From Rhizoclosmatium globosum (lineage: Eukaryota > Chytridiomycota > Chytridiomycetes > Chytridiales > Chytriomycetaceae): a stretch of 64,000 nucleotides of DNA. The translations under genes were made by a program, and so were the position numbers. The stretch spans positions 62,001-126,000 of the forward strand of contig MCGO01000067.1 in NCBI GenBank assembly GCA_002104985.1. The letters run 5' to 3'. Position 1 is the first letter of the stretch. Each line of letters opens with the position of its first letter. Below the pieces are notes generated by a model. It did not search any database and was not told the DNA's origin. It saw only the letters and a program-made list of their open reading frames with translations. Shown piece after piece: positions 44,773-57,400 of the stretch.

Positions 44773-45906
44773 TCAATTGGATATTTGCAGCTCATTCATT
44801 GATGGAAACAATCTGTCACAAGTACAGTTTTCAAACTGCACTGTAGTTTTGAGAAAGCATTCAGCAGAATGTTTGGTACCTCTTCCAAACTTAGCATTAT
44901 GTTTGAGGAGCTGATTCTCATCGGCAACTCTGTCCTCAGTTAGGTATAAGAGATTGTCAACATGATATGCCATCTGTATTGTGTTGACAGGTTCAGAATT
45001 GATTGTAGAGGCAATCTCCTGAATCATTTGACAAGTGTCAGACTGGTTCATTTCAAACCCAAGAGATTATGAAAAGCAACAAATGTTTCAAACAGATACA
45101 ACTGATTTGATGCATTTCATACAACCTTTTCATGAGCCTACAGAAAATCTATTTTCCATGAAGGTTTACTTAGTTGAAACCATGAGGCACTCCAAAAACA
45201 GTTCTGTGTTGGACTCAGAACAAATACATGAGGAACATCTACCACTATAACAAACTTTCCAACAGAGCAGCGAAAGCAATCAGAAATCTGATAATCTCAG
45301 CTACTGGATTGTAGGTGTGAAAATAGTCAATGTTCTTTACTTGAGAGAAGCCACAGGCTACCCCATCTTGTTTTAAAACAAAGTACAACATTGTTCTTTG
45401 AGATTTTGTAATTGAATACCCATTTAGCAGTCATGAGATGTGCACCTTTTGGCAGAACAGTTTCTTAACAAGTTTCTCAACAAATTTTGTTTTTAACAAG
45501 GTCATTTATTTCCCTTATCTTGGCAGCTAACCAGTAGGCAGCAAAGACTGGGTCTGCCATGGCCTCTTTAATCTTTGTTGTGCAGGAGCCAAGTTCCCCT
45601 TTTTCAAAGTTTGAGTCGGAACCAGGCTTGGAACCGGTTTGAACCAAGTATTCTTGGTGAAGTGATCCTGCAAGAAATTAGATGGAGCAGAATCAGTGTT
45701 TGATTCAGCTTGTGTTCAGTTTCAGAACTTTCTGACACCAAACAGTCAAATGAGTCACCTACATCAAATAGATGGTTGTAGTTTTTCTCTCTGATTTGAA
45801 TGAGATTCTCCTCAAATATCCAATGACTCAAGAGGGTGCTGGCCTTGGCTAACTGAAAGATACAATTGCTTGAAACCGTTTCCTTCTCGAGACGTTTTAA
45901 GAGCAC
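44773..45906 (-). pseudogene. Decayed Ty1/copia reverse transcriptase
   Basis: Conceptual reading of the minus strand through stops and frame shifts gives a copia RT in order. Pieces seen are EAMADPVFAAYWLAAKIREI, LPKGAHLMTAKWVFNYKISK, FSQVKNIDYF and TYNPVAEI near 45560-45270, CRLMKRLYEMHQ near 45130 (cf. the C.L.KALYGLKQ block), and GFEMNQSDTC then YHVDNLLYLTED near 45060-44930 (cf. YVDDL). The catalytic YVDD is changed to HVDN. Several in-frame stops mark it as dead. The upstream part (45906-45604) is probably the region between integrase and RT. Confidence 0.7.
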
Positions 45907-46202
45907 AATTTTCTTTCTTACTCTTCTGGCCTGTAATTCGAAAAAGGATTAAAGAAGGGTCAAATTTTATTTCCGATACAATCATATCCGCAATCCAGCT
46001 ATCTACTTGGTGTGTTGGTAACGCAGCTTTCCTGGGGAATACTTGAAGTTCGACGAGTCTGTTTGTGATGGATTAGCATTTGAATGCAGCTGGCTCGCTC
46101 TTTATAATACGACAGTCATTCCATGGGATTCTCGTTCCGCCAACGACACAACTAACTATCACAAATTTCAATCCAACCATTTCCATTTGAAGGCTTCAAA
46201 AC

Positions 46203-47018
46203 TTAATCCACCCTGATCCATGTCCGTTCTACCACTGTTTCGTAATCTCGAAAGGTTCTAGGGATTTCAAAGCAACACATACATTGCTTCACCTTGAATC
46301 CAGACTCCTTTGGCAAGTCAACCCAGTAATCGTAACCCTGTCTCTCAGCAAACAAGATGGCATCTTCCTTTGTCAAGAACTTGAGCGACAGAGCCTGAAC
46401 AGGATCAGCGCTTGTTTTGAACGAGTTAGTTGCGTGTCGCACAGAGTTAGATGAGGTCCTTCGTTGCCAGCATAACACCCGTATCCTCCTTGCCACTCGC
46501 TTCAATCGTTACACCTGTCTCCGACCAAATATATCCGTGGCGATCAATCGACATTTGATCCATTATCGATTGATAAACCTCTTGATACATTGTACTGACC
46601 GACTCCTCCTCCTCCTCTTCCTCCTCCTCACCCAGTCGCTACATAAACTACGTCTACGAGCATACCTTGAAGCCCAGCCCATCAAGCTGTTCTCCCACTT
46701 GTCTTGGGTATCAAAGTCAATGCGCCAGTGGTTTGCGCGGGCAGATCCGTTTTGGGTAGGAGTGTTTGCTGGTCTGAAGATGCGACAGCGTGTTGCTGAA
46801 GCGAAGGAGGGGCCCTTGTGGGATAAGACAGGGTTAAGACAGGGTTAAATCAGGCCATGGTGGGGGTTAAACGTACCAGAAAGCAGCTCAGCCTGGAACA
46901 CGCGGCGGTCGTCCGTGGCCGCAGCAACCGCAGTCGACGCTGTTGAAGCAGCGGCAGAGTTCGAAGCAGCGACGCGCGTGGTCGAAGAAAGAAGGCGGCG
47001 TTGCGCAACTGAGAACAT
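46203..47018 (-). CDS. NDUFS4: NADH dehydrogenase Fe-S protein 4 (complex I accessory subunit)
   Basis: Complex I accessory subunit (18-21 kDa, AQDQ). Exon 1 starts at 47018 with a mitochondrial presequence (MFSVAQRRLLSSTTRVAASN). After an intron (GTACGT..ACAAG) comes CRIFRPANTPTQNGSARANH, then WRIDFDTQDKWENSLMGWAS, the family hallmark. An intron of about 230 nt with (TCC)n tracts (about 46663-46420) leads to SADPVQALSLKFLTKEDAIL and FAERQGYDYWVDLPKESGFKVK. The last residues (to TAA at 46203) do not match the usual RTK ending, so the final exon may be misjoined; a 36-nt GT-AG intron at about 46282-46247 is possible. Divergent from the TMEM62-like gene, 52 bp apart. Confidence 0.88.
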
Positions 47019-47070
47019 TGGTTTGCAACTTTTTAAATGGAAAAGGAAAAGAAAAAGGAGAAGAGAAAGG

Positions 47071-49771
47071 ATGATTTACTTGATCATTTCTCTGATTTCA
47101 TGGCTTTATTCGATCCAATTGTACCTTGATTCAACCAAAGTACTCTCTCATTCAGCTTCACTTTGGCGGAATACTCGAAGGATCCTTCGTTGTCCTCTGT
47201 CTCAGGCTCTTCAGCACACTCAAATGACCCGTACCCACTCACAGACTCACCCGATGCCATCTTCACCCCATCCAAATATCTGACATTCACATCTCACGCT
47301 CCAATTCACATGGTGGAATCCAGCACTTTGCATTCTTTCTTCACAAGAACTGCCAACTATTGCCCCATCCCTCCTTCTACTCACGGGCGACCTCGTCGAT
47401 GCAAAGTCTCCTTCAAAACTGCTTTCGCTTCAGTTTCATGATGAATGGGTGGGTTTTTGTGTCGGAAAGACTCTGTCAGGATTGAGCGAAGCTTATGTCC
47501 ATCATTCACAAAGGATCAATCAATTGGATTATCCATTCAAGTGATACCATAACTTTTAAGAACTCGCAGCCGAATGATGCAATCCTCTGACAGGACCCAA
47601 ATGAACATCTACCTTACAAAACATTTACACAACACGTACAATAGGTTGCATATTCGTCTTTAATCAACGCTTCGTCTCTTGCCAGCCGTAAGAACTTCTA
47701 TTATGACCAACGAGGAAATCATGACTGCTTCAATGTGCCTCCTTTTGAGGATTCAGAATTCCGGAAGTGGAGTGCATCAAAAAGCGAAGGATATGTCGCG
47801 CATTTGCGCAAAGAGTTCGGTACATACACGTTTGGTGCTCTCGATGCATGTCCACGAGGTGAGATTAGAGTTTGTTAGAAAACGTGATGAGTTTACTGAC
47901 ACAATGCAATAGCCGGAATGTCCCGACCCATCAACTTCTTTGGAACACTTGATTCATCGGATATGGACGCGTTAGCATCAATAGTAGATGTCTCGTTAGA
48001 AGGTTCCACAACCACACATTCATAGCGACACATTACCCGACATCAACACTTATAACTGGGCGATCCACCGATGGCCGGACATTTTCTCAACTCTCACCCT
48101 CTATAACTCTTTGGATCTCTGGCCATCTGCACAAACTAATTGGGAACCTCACCCTCTACGGCTACCACCAACAACTCCCCCTTCTCGAGCTGGAACTCGG
48201 CGACATGAAAGACAATGCCTTATACCGAATAATAGTAATCGACCACGACCTCCTCACAATCTCAGACGAAACCCTCTCACTGCCCTCTATACCTGCACCA
48301 GTAACACATGACCTGAAAACTGAACCACCGCCATTTCCATACCCACAACCATCAACTCACCGCAGTCCCATAATTCTCATCACAAATCCGCGCGACGCCC
48401 GGTTCGCAACACCCTCAAAAGAACCCGTGTACAGAATCCGCGCGTCAACACACATAAGGATCTTGATATACCCGTTCTCACATACAACAGTTGCGCCATT
48501 AAACGTGACAATCCGTATAGACGGAGTAACAATTCATCACCTGTGCTGTACAAGGGTAAAACGAAACGATGGTCGGATATTCGTGCTCTGAACGAGACAG
48601 AAAACCACATTCCTTTATTCGTGTCAAAATGGAATCCATCTGAGTTTAATGATGGGCGGGAACATGTAATTGAGGTGGAGGTGTTGGATGGACTTGGTGC
48701 CAGAGGGATCAAGAAGGTAACGTTTCGTGTAGATGGGCAGCGTGTAAAGATGAATTCAGGATTGGGTGGGTATGTTATCGCAGCCGATTTTGGAAGTTTG
48801 GTATGTATTCAGTGTCTTCTTTAGGTGTATTAACGTTCTATTCAGATCAAGAGCCTCTTTGTATTCGCCCATACTGTCATTGCAACACTCCTTCTCGCTC
48901 CAAAGTTACAACTCGACTACTTAAATTTCAAGGGTACATACCCACAGTATTTCGCCAACCTCAAACGCCGTTGAAAACCTTGACAATCACATCTACCATT
49001 CTTCGAACACCCTCCTCCACAAATCTTCTCTCCCTAGAAAACGGCTCTCCAACCCGCCAAGTACAACTGCAACCCCGAACCATCCAAACCTACCTGAAAT
49101 CCCACATCCTACGCCTCCTCGCACTCTGGCACATCCGCTTCCTAACTCTCGCATCAACACCTCGCCTCTGGTACCCGTTCCACGCATACCTTACATACGT
49201 CCTAATCGGCCCCTGGTTCCTCGGCGCCTTTATACCCTCCATTCCCCAATACGGACTCTTTTACCCATACGGAATCTATTTCCCAGACACGAAGGAGTGG
49301 ATCCCGATTCTCGACACGTTCTACATTGCGCTTTGGGAACACACGTTTTTCATTTTCCCCCTCCTCTTGATCCTTGCGTTCAACGCGCCAGTTTCTTTAC
49401 AGACGCTTAGGTTGACGCGGACCACACAGGCCCCGTTACTCAGAATTGTAATGTTATTATGGGCACGCGTGCTGCCAGCGTCTTGTTTCGTTGTATGGAT
49501 GCTTTTGTCAACATATTTTGGGTTCTTTGGTTGGACGTATGGGTGGGTGAGTGTGCTTTTGAGTCCAGGAAAGATGTGGATGACTGGGTGGGGTGTTTGG
49601 GTGTTGGTCCTCAAACCCTTTTTGAAGCAGAAGTTGTTTGCGGTTGAAAGGAGAAGCAATGAGGAGCAGGATGACGAGAATGAAAGTGACAGTAGTGCTG
49701 GGTTGGATAATGAGGCTGTGGTTGTTGGAAATGGGGTTGAGAGTGGAAATGGAATAAGGAGGAGACAGTAG
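47071..49771 (+). CDS. TMEM62: TMEM62-like membrane metallophosphoesterase
   Basis: Calcineurin-fold phosphoesterase anchored in membrane; substrate unknown. A hydrophobic N-terminus (MIYLIISLISWLYSIQLYL at 47071) is the likely start. Metal-binding motifs are ISDIHIS near 47268, LLTGDLVDAKS near 47378, RGNHDCFNVPPFEDSEF near 47710, FIATHYPTSTL near 48020 and SGHLHKLIGNL near 48118. ELELGDMKDNALYRIIVIDHD and ILITNPRDARF are specific to TMEM62. C-terminal helices include LTYVLIGPWFLGAFIP and WTYGWVSVLLSPGK, ending in an acidic tail at TAG 49771. Introns are at about 47434-47690, 47861-47911 and 48800-48845. Frame breaks near 47340, 48010 and 48530 each need one base. Confidence 0.82.
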
Positions 49772-49924
49772 GAGAGTCTTGAGCATTGTCCTCAAGGAAT
49801 AGAAACAAAGATTTCAACACCAGCTTGGTTTATTTATTGAATGTTGTCCTTTTGTGTACTGTTTAGAGATCTGAAAGTATGTTTTTGACTGAATCATTCT
49901 GCGCAGAATTGATTAATTTGGCTT

Positions 49925-50889
49925 TTAAGGTAAGGTCTTTCGCAACTGTTTACACTGGAATATTTGTAAATGGTCATTTCTTACAGCTATGCAAACCGCC
50001 CAGTAATTGTCATCGTTTGGATTTATACAATCATCCTGAAGTTGTTGAACAACCAACAGATGCCCATTCTGCAAAGCTAAACCTAAAAGAATTTCTTTGA
50101 GCAGTAGGATCAACATGAGAGTCTGTTATCAATGCCTCCAATATGTCCAAATGTCCCAATTTGGCAGCCAGACAGATTCCATAATTATTGTCAGCAGATG
50201 GATCTGTTTAGAATTGCTGGGAAAAAGTTTCACAACTTCAGAGTGTCCATTTTTGGCACTATATCTGATTGCACAGTTGTTATTAGCAGCTGGCGTAACT
50301 TGTTTGTCTTGAAGTGACAGGCTTGCCACCCTCAAACAACCATCCTCACAGGATTTGTACAAAATGTCTTCATTAAATGGATCAACACAAGGATCAGATA
50401 TGACCAATTTCTGCAACATTCCCAATGGCAGCATTCAAATCCGGTGTGGGATCCACACTTGGCAGTGACAAAAGATGCTTGACCACATCAAGCCATTGGG
50501 AGATGCCCAACAAATGGCTCTATTATATTGTACTGTGGGATCTAGTCCCATATCAAGGAGACTCAGAATCATTGTGTATGCTCTTGTTGGCGACATGTTC
50601 CATCAAAATGACCACATCAAATTGGTTGACACATCAGCAACAAATCTCGCAGTACCACTGTAATCATCTGCAGTCAAAATATCCCCATAGATTGCTGTTT
50701 GGTAGCTGAGTGGCAGAGAACACCACAGCTCATCTCTGATTCTTCACTCATCAAGATACTCCAATGGCATCCGAGTGACTGATGACTTGAATTGGAAGCG
50801 GAAGTGAGTTTGAGCAAAGGCAACACTGTAAAAAACCCCCTTATATGCCAGTCCAACTTCAACCAGCATGGCATTTTTCTTGCACACAT
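49925..50889 (-). pseudogene. Degenerate ankyrin-repeat gene
   Basis: Minus-strand frames show ankyrin repeats of the divergent kind common in chytrid genomes. Examples are NNCAIRYSAKNGHSEVVKLF (about 50285), DNNYGICLAAKLGHLDILEA (about 50190) and LALQNGHLLVVQQL (about 50070), and, further upstream, DPTVQYNRAICWAS followed by LDVVKHLLSLPSVDPTPDLN across a frame change near 50500. The reading frame changes at least four times in 960 bp and no intact start is seen. Could be a pseudogene or a real gene with base errors. Confidence 0.55.
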
Positions 50890-51400
50890 AAATATACTAG
50901 TTTTTTTATTTGATTTTATATTAATTTAGCTGTTGTGTGGAGTAACAGAGCTTCCTTCACCAGGTCAAGAACCACACACCTTTGCTAGTCTTGAGATAGT
51001 AATACCTTATGGTGGCATATGAAGTTATAGTTTCATAGTTTTTTCTAATTTTAACAACAAAACAAACAAATGTGAGAGTTGTGGCAGGTTTTGTGCTTTT
51101 TGGGTGGGTTGGAATAGTCGGAATCGGGTCGGAATATCCAACTGTCTCATACTTCCTGCCTCCTCTTGATTGGAGTCCTGCCTGCATTCTTAGTTTTCAT
51201 TACAAATAAATGCCCAATGGCGCAAGCCTCCTAAAACTTTTACTGCTGTTGAACTTGAATCCATAACATATCTCCTCTTATTATTGCCAATAATTGTGTT
51301 TTATGAGTTGTTAAACATTACCTTGTAATGTCCAAGCTATGTCAAAGGAGTGGTGGTGACAAACAAATGAATTTATTTCATAAAACAGTACAAAAGATTT
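50890..51400. other. Intergenic stretch, nothing recognised
   Basis: About 510 bp, AT-rich, between the ankyrin remnant and the dynein 3' end. No gene, RNA or repeat structure recognised. Confidence 0.4.
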
Positions 51401-54400
51401 CATGCCCATTCACAGGTGTTAAGTGTTAAGTTGGCACTGTTAAATAGTTTTAGAGCCAGATTGCAAAAAAAGGAGCAAAACATACAAGTAAGGCAACACC
51501 TTTAGCAACCCAAACATCTGATGGAACATCAGTTCTCAGATTGACAGCAATGACAAAGTTTGTGGATTGGCCAGTTGTGGACAATGTACCAGCACGTGCT
51601 GAGGTCTTGTACAGGGGACAAATAAACAGGTTCTGACTTTTTTGAGGAATTTGGGTAGGTACAAAACGAAGAAGTGGCATGACCTTAAATGTCAACCCAA
51701 ATAATCAGCCATGGTTTCATTTTTAATAGCAAGGAGTACAAACCGAAAACATTTCCATTGGATATGAATCTTGGAGCATTCCTTTGTTTCTATCCCAGCG
51801 TGCTCCTTCAATGAACAATCCTCGAATCAACACACCGTCAGCATCTGAATAAGATCGAAATTCTTCCTCCTCCTCTTTAGGACTGCTTTGAAGTCTTTCA
51901 GCTTCAGTTGGTGTCTTTAGAACTTTAGTAAACGAAATATCATGCTCGATATCCAAATCGCCAGTTTCATAGTTGGTAACTTTGTATGCAAACATTAGGG
52001 AGTCAATTGGAATGTTGTATTTACGAGAGTGGTTTTGTAATATTCCAGTGAGGAAACCTTGTGGATAGAACAAGCCTGGTAGCCAGAAAGATGCTGGCTG
52101 ACCATTATCAAGCCATTCATTTAAGAAATCAACTCTCATTTTCAAATCTTTGACCCAAGATGCTAATGGTTTAAGTGATGGATATGCTGCCTTTGCCCAT
52201 ACATCAGGAACCTTTTTCTTTGTTAGTAACCATGAAAGTTTAAATGATGGCCCTTACTTCATTATTTTGCAAACTCCTGAACACTTTTTCCAGCTCTGCA
52301 CTCATCACTACCAAACCCTTTACAGCTTTGATGAGATTTTCTAATGTAATTTTCAGTATAGTCAAGAGCTTATTGAACCGTGCAGCTTCTTGACATAATA
52401 CTGTGCTCAATGAATTAAGCATACGACCCTGGTCATCTTTTTTGAATAAGTTATCAAGGACTTCTTTTTGTTGCAAAGGATCTTTTCCAGGAATTGCGAT
52501 TGTGTTTGGCACAGGCTCGGTAAACAGAAGCCCAGGTAGTCCATCCAAAATTGCAGTTGCTAGTTCTGAAACAATTTGTTCTGGAGTTTTGCCAGTACCA
52601 CCTGATACAATACGAGGCTGTACTTCCAAAATTGTTCGGATCACTCGCTTTGCCTCCTGCATTTGATATGAGATATTGGCATTCTCATGCATTCCAAAGA
52701 TACTTGGCTCTTCAGAAAATGGTAAGCTATCAATATACGCCTTAAACCCATTCAGATCAAGATCTGATGGAGCATAATAAATTCCAGATGGTGAGAAGAC
52801 ATAAGAATCATCCAAAATGTTTGGTGTATAAAATTTGGAAAGAATTGAATTGAGAGTTCGCCTGTCCCAGTCATCAGTCACACGTCCTCCAAATGTGATT
52901 TCTCCTGTGAGATACAGTAGTGCGTCCCAGGGTATTTGTTTTGACTCAATCAGAGTGTTTTTCAACATTATGATTGATACTTCTAAATCAGAATTTGACC
53001 AGTCATAACTTATATTCCAGCCAAGAGGTCCAAATTTTTCTTTGATAAAGTAAGAAATCATATAAATGTGCAACAAAACTTACTTCTTTCCTGGATAATT
53101 GCATTGAAAAAGCAAACCCCAAACAACAGTTTTTTGAATTTGACACCTTGTGGAGGTGATTCATCAAACAAATCTCGGTTGACATCTGCAAAGGAACGCG
53201 CGATATTAGCACGAAGTCCTTTTGGCGGTTCATTTGTGACTTTGACACCATCTTGAAGTACTGACGATGGAAATACTTTTGAAGGCATGGATGATAAAAA
53301 TAGTCTGAAATTGTGGTTGATTGGTGTCTCAGGGGTTGCAAAGTCCTTAATGATATTCTCTAAGCGACCCATCCAAGATGCTGCCAAGTGACAATTTTGC
53401 AAAAATACCCAATCTCCTCTTTTTGTTGCTCTTCTAATAAGCTCTTCGGCAATAGGTCCTTGACCTTGGCCAAGGGAAATCATGAGCAGTTTATCAGTTG
53501 AGCTCATATCTTTTGTTGCTGCAAATTTCATGAGTGCCGAGATAGGATCAGAGCCAGATGACAAAATAAAGATAAGTGGAACTAAGTGAGATGTGTCCTT
53601 GAATGCTTTTGACAAATCAAGTGGAGGGATATCAATATAATGCTGACCAATGTTCTTTGCTACAAAACTGACACAAGCAGATACAAGTTTCTCCTCGCGC
53701 AAGGCTTTGATTAAAATCAAGCGATGAAAATCAGTCAGAGGTATCTCTTGCGCACCAGGAATAGCCTCAGTAAATGGAGTTTCCGAATTAACAAGTTCCT
53801 CCCATTCTGAAGTGTACATTTGCATATGTTCCAGAATATACGCAAACTCCGGAATACTAGCAGCCACATCACAACAATTTTGCCACATATAAGCAGTAAT
53901 CCATCTTTCTGTTGGTTTGGCCGGATCTTTGTCACTCATACGCGAACTTCCTCTCAAAAAGAAGTTCATTTGAGCCTCTGTAATATCTCCTCGCTGCTTC
54001 ATGACTCCACAACAAATCATAAATGCGTAAATTAATTTATGTGCCTCAAAGAGGCCTCTGCTGACATTTGAGAATATGTTGGCAGAAATTTCGTTGCAAA
54101 GAATTTGAATTCGCTTGGCCAAGTCGCTGTCCTTTGGGGCTTCTACAATGCACTGATTGAATAAATTTTTGAAGTATTTCAGTGAAAACTGATACATGGG
54201 ATCAATTTCAGCCAATGTTGCAATAACAAAGTAAAGAACTGATCCTCTAATAGCAACTGGGCGATACTTCTCACGAGCTTGATTAATTTCAACTTCTGTC
54301 ACTTCCGCTTGATGAACTCTTTCTTTGATGGCTGCAGAGGTGACTTTAGATTGGTTGAGGGTATTTATAAGTTCTTCATCATCAAGGATATTTCCCTGAG

Positions 54401-57400
54401 AATTGAAAAGCAATCTCAAAATCTTTTCTTCGATATCTTTAAGCTGTTTTTTGTCGTTTGCAATATTGACAATCAGAGAATTTCTTTGTTCTTCTAACTC
54501 AGGACGTTCAAGTTTCACAACGTCAGCAAGGAGTTGGCCTTCAAGACCCACACTTGTGACTGTAAAATTGATAATAGTCACTTTGATACAAACTTCTGGC
54601 AAATAATGTGGATTTGAAAGCTTGGTGGTAATATATAATTTGAAGTTTCTGTCATATTCAATCAATGAATCACCAAGTTTCATCAAAAGCCGGCCGCCTT
54701 GTCTAACTGTTTGTTTCAATAGCAAAGGCTCAATGGCTGGATCCAACTGCTCTCCAACATCTTCAATCAAGACAGGTTGGCCAGTTCGAACAGCATTTTC
54801 CAATGATCGAAGGAATTTTGGCTCTGACAGCTTGACTACTTTAAGAGAAGTTCCTTCCATATTTCGAATCCATCGATTGGCTTGACCTTGAGGGTCAATC
54901 ATCAGAGGCCAACGACGTCCTCTTGTTACAAGTATTCCATTCTCAGTGGATAACGAATCTGCTGGTAAGCCTTGTATGTTCCAATCTCGAACAACTGCGG
55001 GATCAACAAGATGTTCCAACAAGCTAAAGTTATCAGTCACTGGAACACCATAATCTCGACATTGTTTCATCCAAGTAAGAACCAAATCCTGTCTATAAAC
55101 TGAAGTAAATGCTCCATAGTATGCCACACTTGCAGCACAAAGGAACATATTTCCAACCAGTTGTTCTATTAAGAAGTTCATTGATGCAACAGATTCTGTC
55201 CAACGAACTTGCTCGTCGGCCAAGGCTGAAGTGAGTTTACTAGCTCGAGCCAAGCGAAGGGTTGTTTCTTCCATTTTATCAGCCAGCTGTTTCTTGCTTT
55301 TGATAGAGTTATCGTAGGTTTCCTTAAGCTTATTAAGTTGGTCTTCAACGTCTTGTAACGCAGCAGCTTTTGCTGCCAATGCAGCTTTTGTGGCTTCTAA
55401 AGTTTCAGAAGCTTCTTCAAGTTTTTTCCGTTTTGGTGCAACTTCTTTAAACACACGCGAGTAGATATCCATGGCAATTACCCACATTCCAATTGATTTA
55501 CACGCTTTAGATACACGTTCAATCGCTTCCGGCGTGAATGCAGGATTTTCCGTATATTTTTTCACTTTCTTTTGAATTGCTTCGGGTATATTGTCTTTGT
55601 CGTATTCAGCCATTTTCTTCATAAACTGTGGGTCTCCTAATAGTTTCTTGCTGTTCTCCCAGTCTGGTTTGAGTTTAAAGAGAATACAGATTGCTTCCAT
55701 AACCATTAGTACGGCGTCAGGTGGTTTTGCGAATACTTTTAATTCAGCAATATCTTTTTTGTCGAGCGCGTCCAAAGCTTTGTAGGCCGCGTCAAGTGCT
55801 GGAAGAGCTTCGTCTAGATCTTTTTGGCAGTTTTCTGCAAACGCTTGAGTTTCATTGGCTTTAACTCGTACAACAGCCTCTTCTTCCGCAACCACTTTTC
55901 GGACTGAGTCTGCAACTTCTTGATCTTTAGCAATCTTAACCATTAAAGCTTCGACATCAATGGCGCTTTGCTTTAAAATTGGGCCTAACGAACTCAGCTC
56001 AATCTGCATATTTGCAACAAGCTCATTTGTTTCAAACAACTTATTGAGACCACTGTTCAAACGGTCTCGGGCGGCACCAAGCTCTTTCCTCTTCTCTTGT
56101 AACATAGATACATATAGATTAATGAGCTCCAAATATGAAGTTGGCGTGGTGTAATATCTGCGACGAAGTTCGTCATAGAACCTTGCTGCCATCACACCAA
56201 CAGAGCTGTGAACTTCGACACACATTTGCGCAATGTTTGCTTTGGTTTCTTCAGACCCTAACTCGACATATTCTAAGAATCGCTTGGATACTGAGAGAAG
56301 AGCTTCTCGAGGCCATTCGTTAAACCAATCAATTGTGCAGCAATTCACTAGTGATGGAAACATACGACAACGATTTCTGAAAGTATCGCCCACTGGACTT
56401 GTCGCAAATACTATGTGTAAATTATCTCTGACCCTACTAATGAAAAATTGATACATAGAGTCACGATCTTCCGGAAGTCCTTTTTCACGAGCTAGACCTC
56501 GCAAATCAGCAAGAATTTTTTCACGTTCATCAGATGGGAACAAATTTGGAACTTCTCCCGAATTCAGAATGTTATTGACATCTTCCAAGAACGATTCAGT
56601 TTTGACTTGAGTATCTGAAAGCAAGAAAACAGAGTTTTTGCCTTCGACACCAGCAGCTATGTACAGCTTCTTCAAGTCTTCATGCCATTCAACTTCTCCG
56701 TATGTTCTTGTAAGTTCAACTTGGAAACAATTAAAATCTGAAATATGGCAGGCCAACCTCGTATAAGATTGTTTTCCGCAACCTCCGACCCCCACTAGCA
56801 GAGCATTGCCCCTTGGCTGACGAATAATTCTTGAAATCCTTGTTATATGCTGTTTTGCGTCCAGAAAAAAAATCAAGCGGAGCTCTTTGTTCATTGTTAC
56901 GTTATACTCTTCAAGATATTCTTCAAGCAAATTATTCAAAACGTTCATGTCCTGAAATTCAACGTACTGCCGTTCCTCAGGAGGGACACCTTTTTTTGCG
57001 AAGTCTCCAAACATAATTGGTTTCTCGCTCATAACTTCACTTGGAAGTGAAACACTGAAATTTTTCTCCACCAATTCTGAGAGCAGCTTGTTGTAATATG
57101 CTCGATCTGATTCATTGATCAATCGGTCATGGAACACTCGTGAGGCTTCATGGCAGAAAGTCTTGACAATGTCAATTTTGCTTTGAATATTAATGGGCCT
57201 AATTTGAAGAATGCCTTGTACAACTTTGGACAAATCTCTAAGGTTAAACGTGTAGTGGGACTTTGCAGGAGTCGGCAACAATTCAGTACACATACAGCGA
57301 TAGATTTCAATCGCAGACAACACTATTGCTTCACTGCAATTTTTAACCTCCGATGAAAACGGTTTAAGGAAGCCATCCACAATTGACTTGAAGATGGTAG

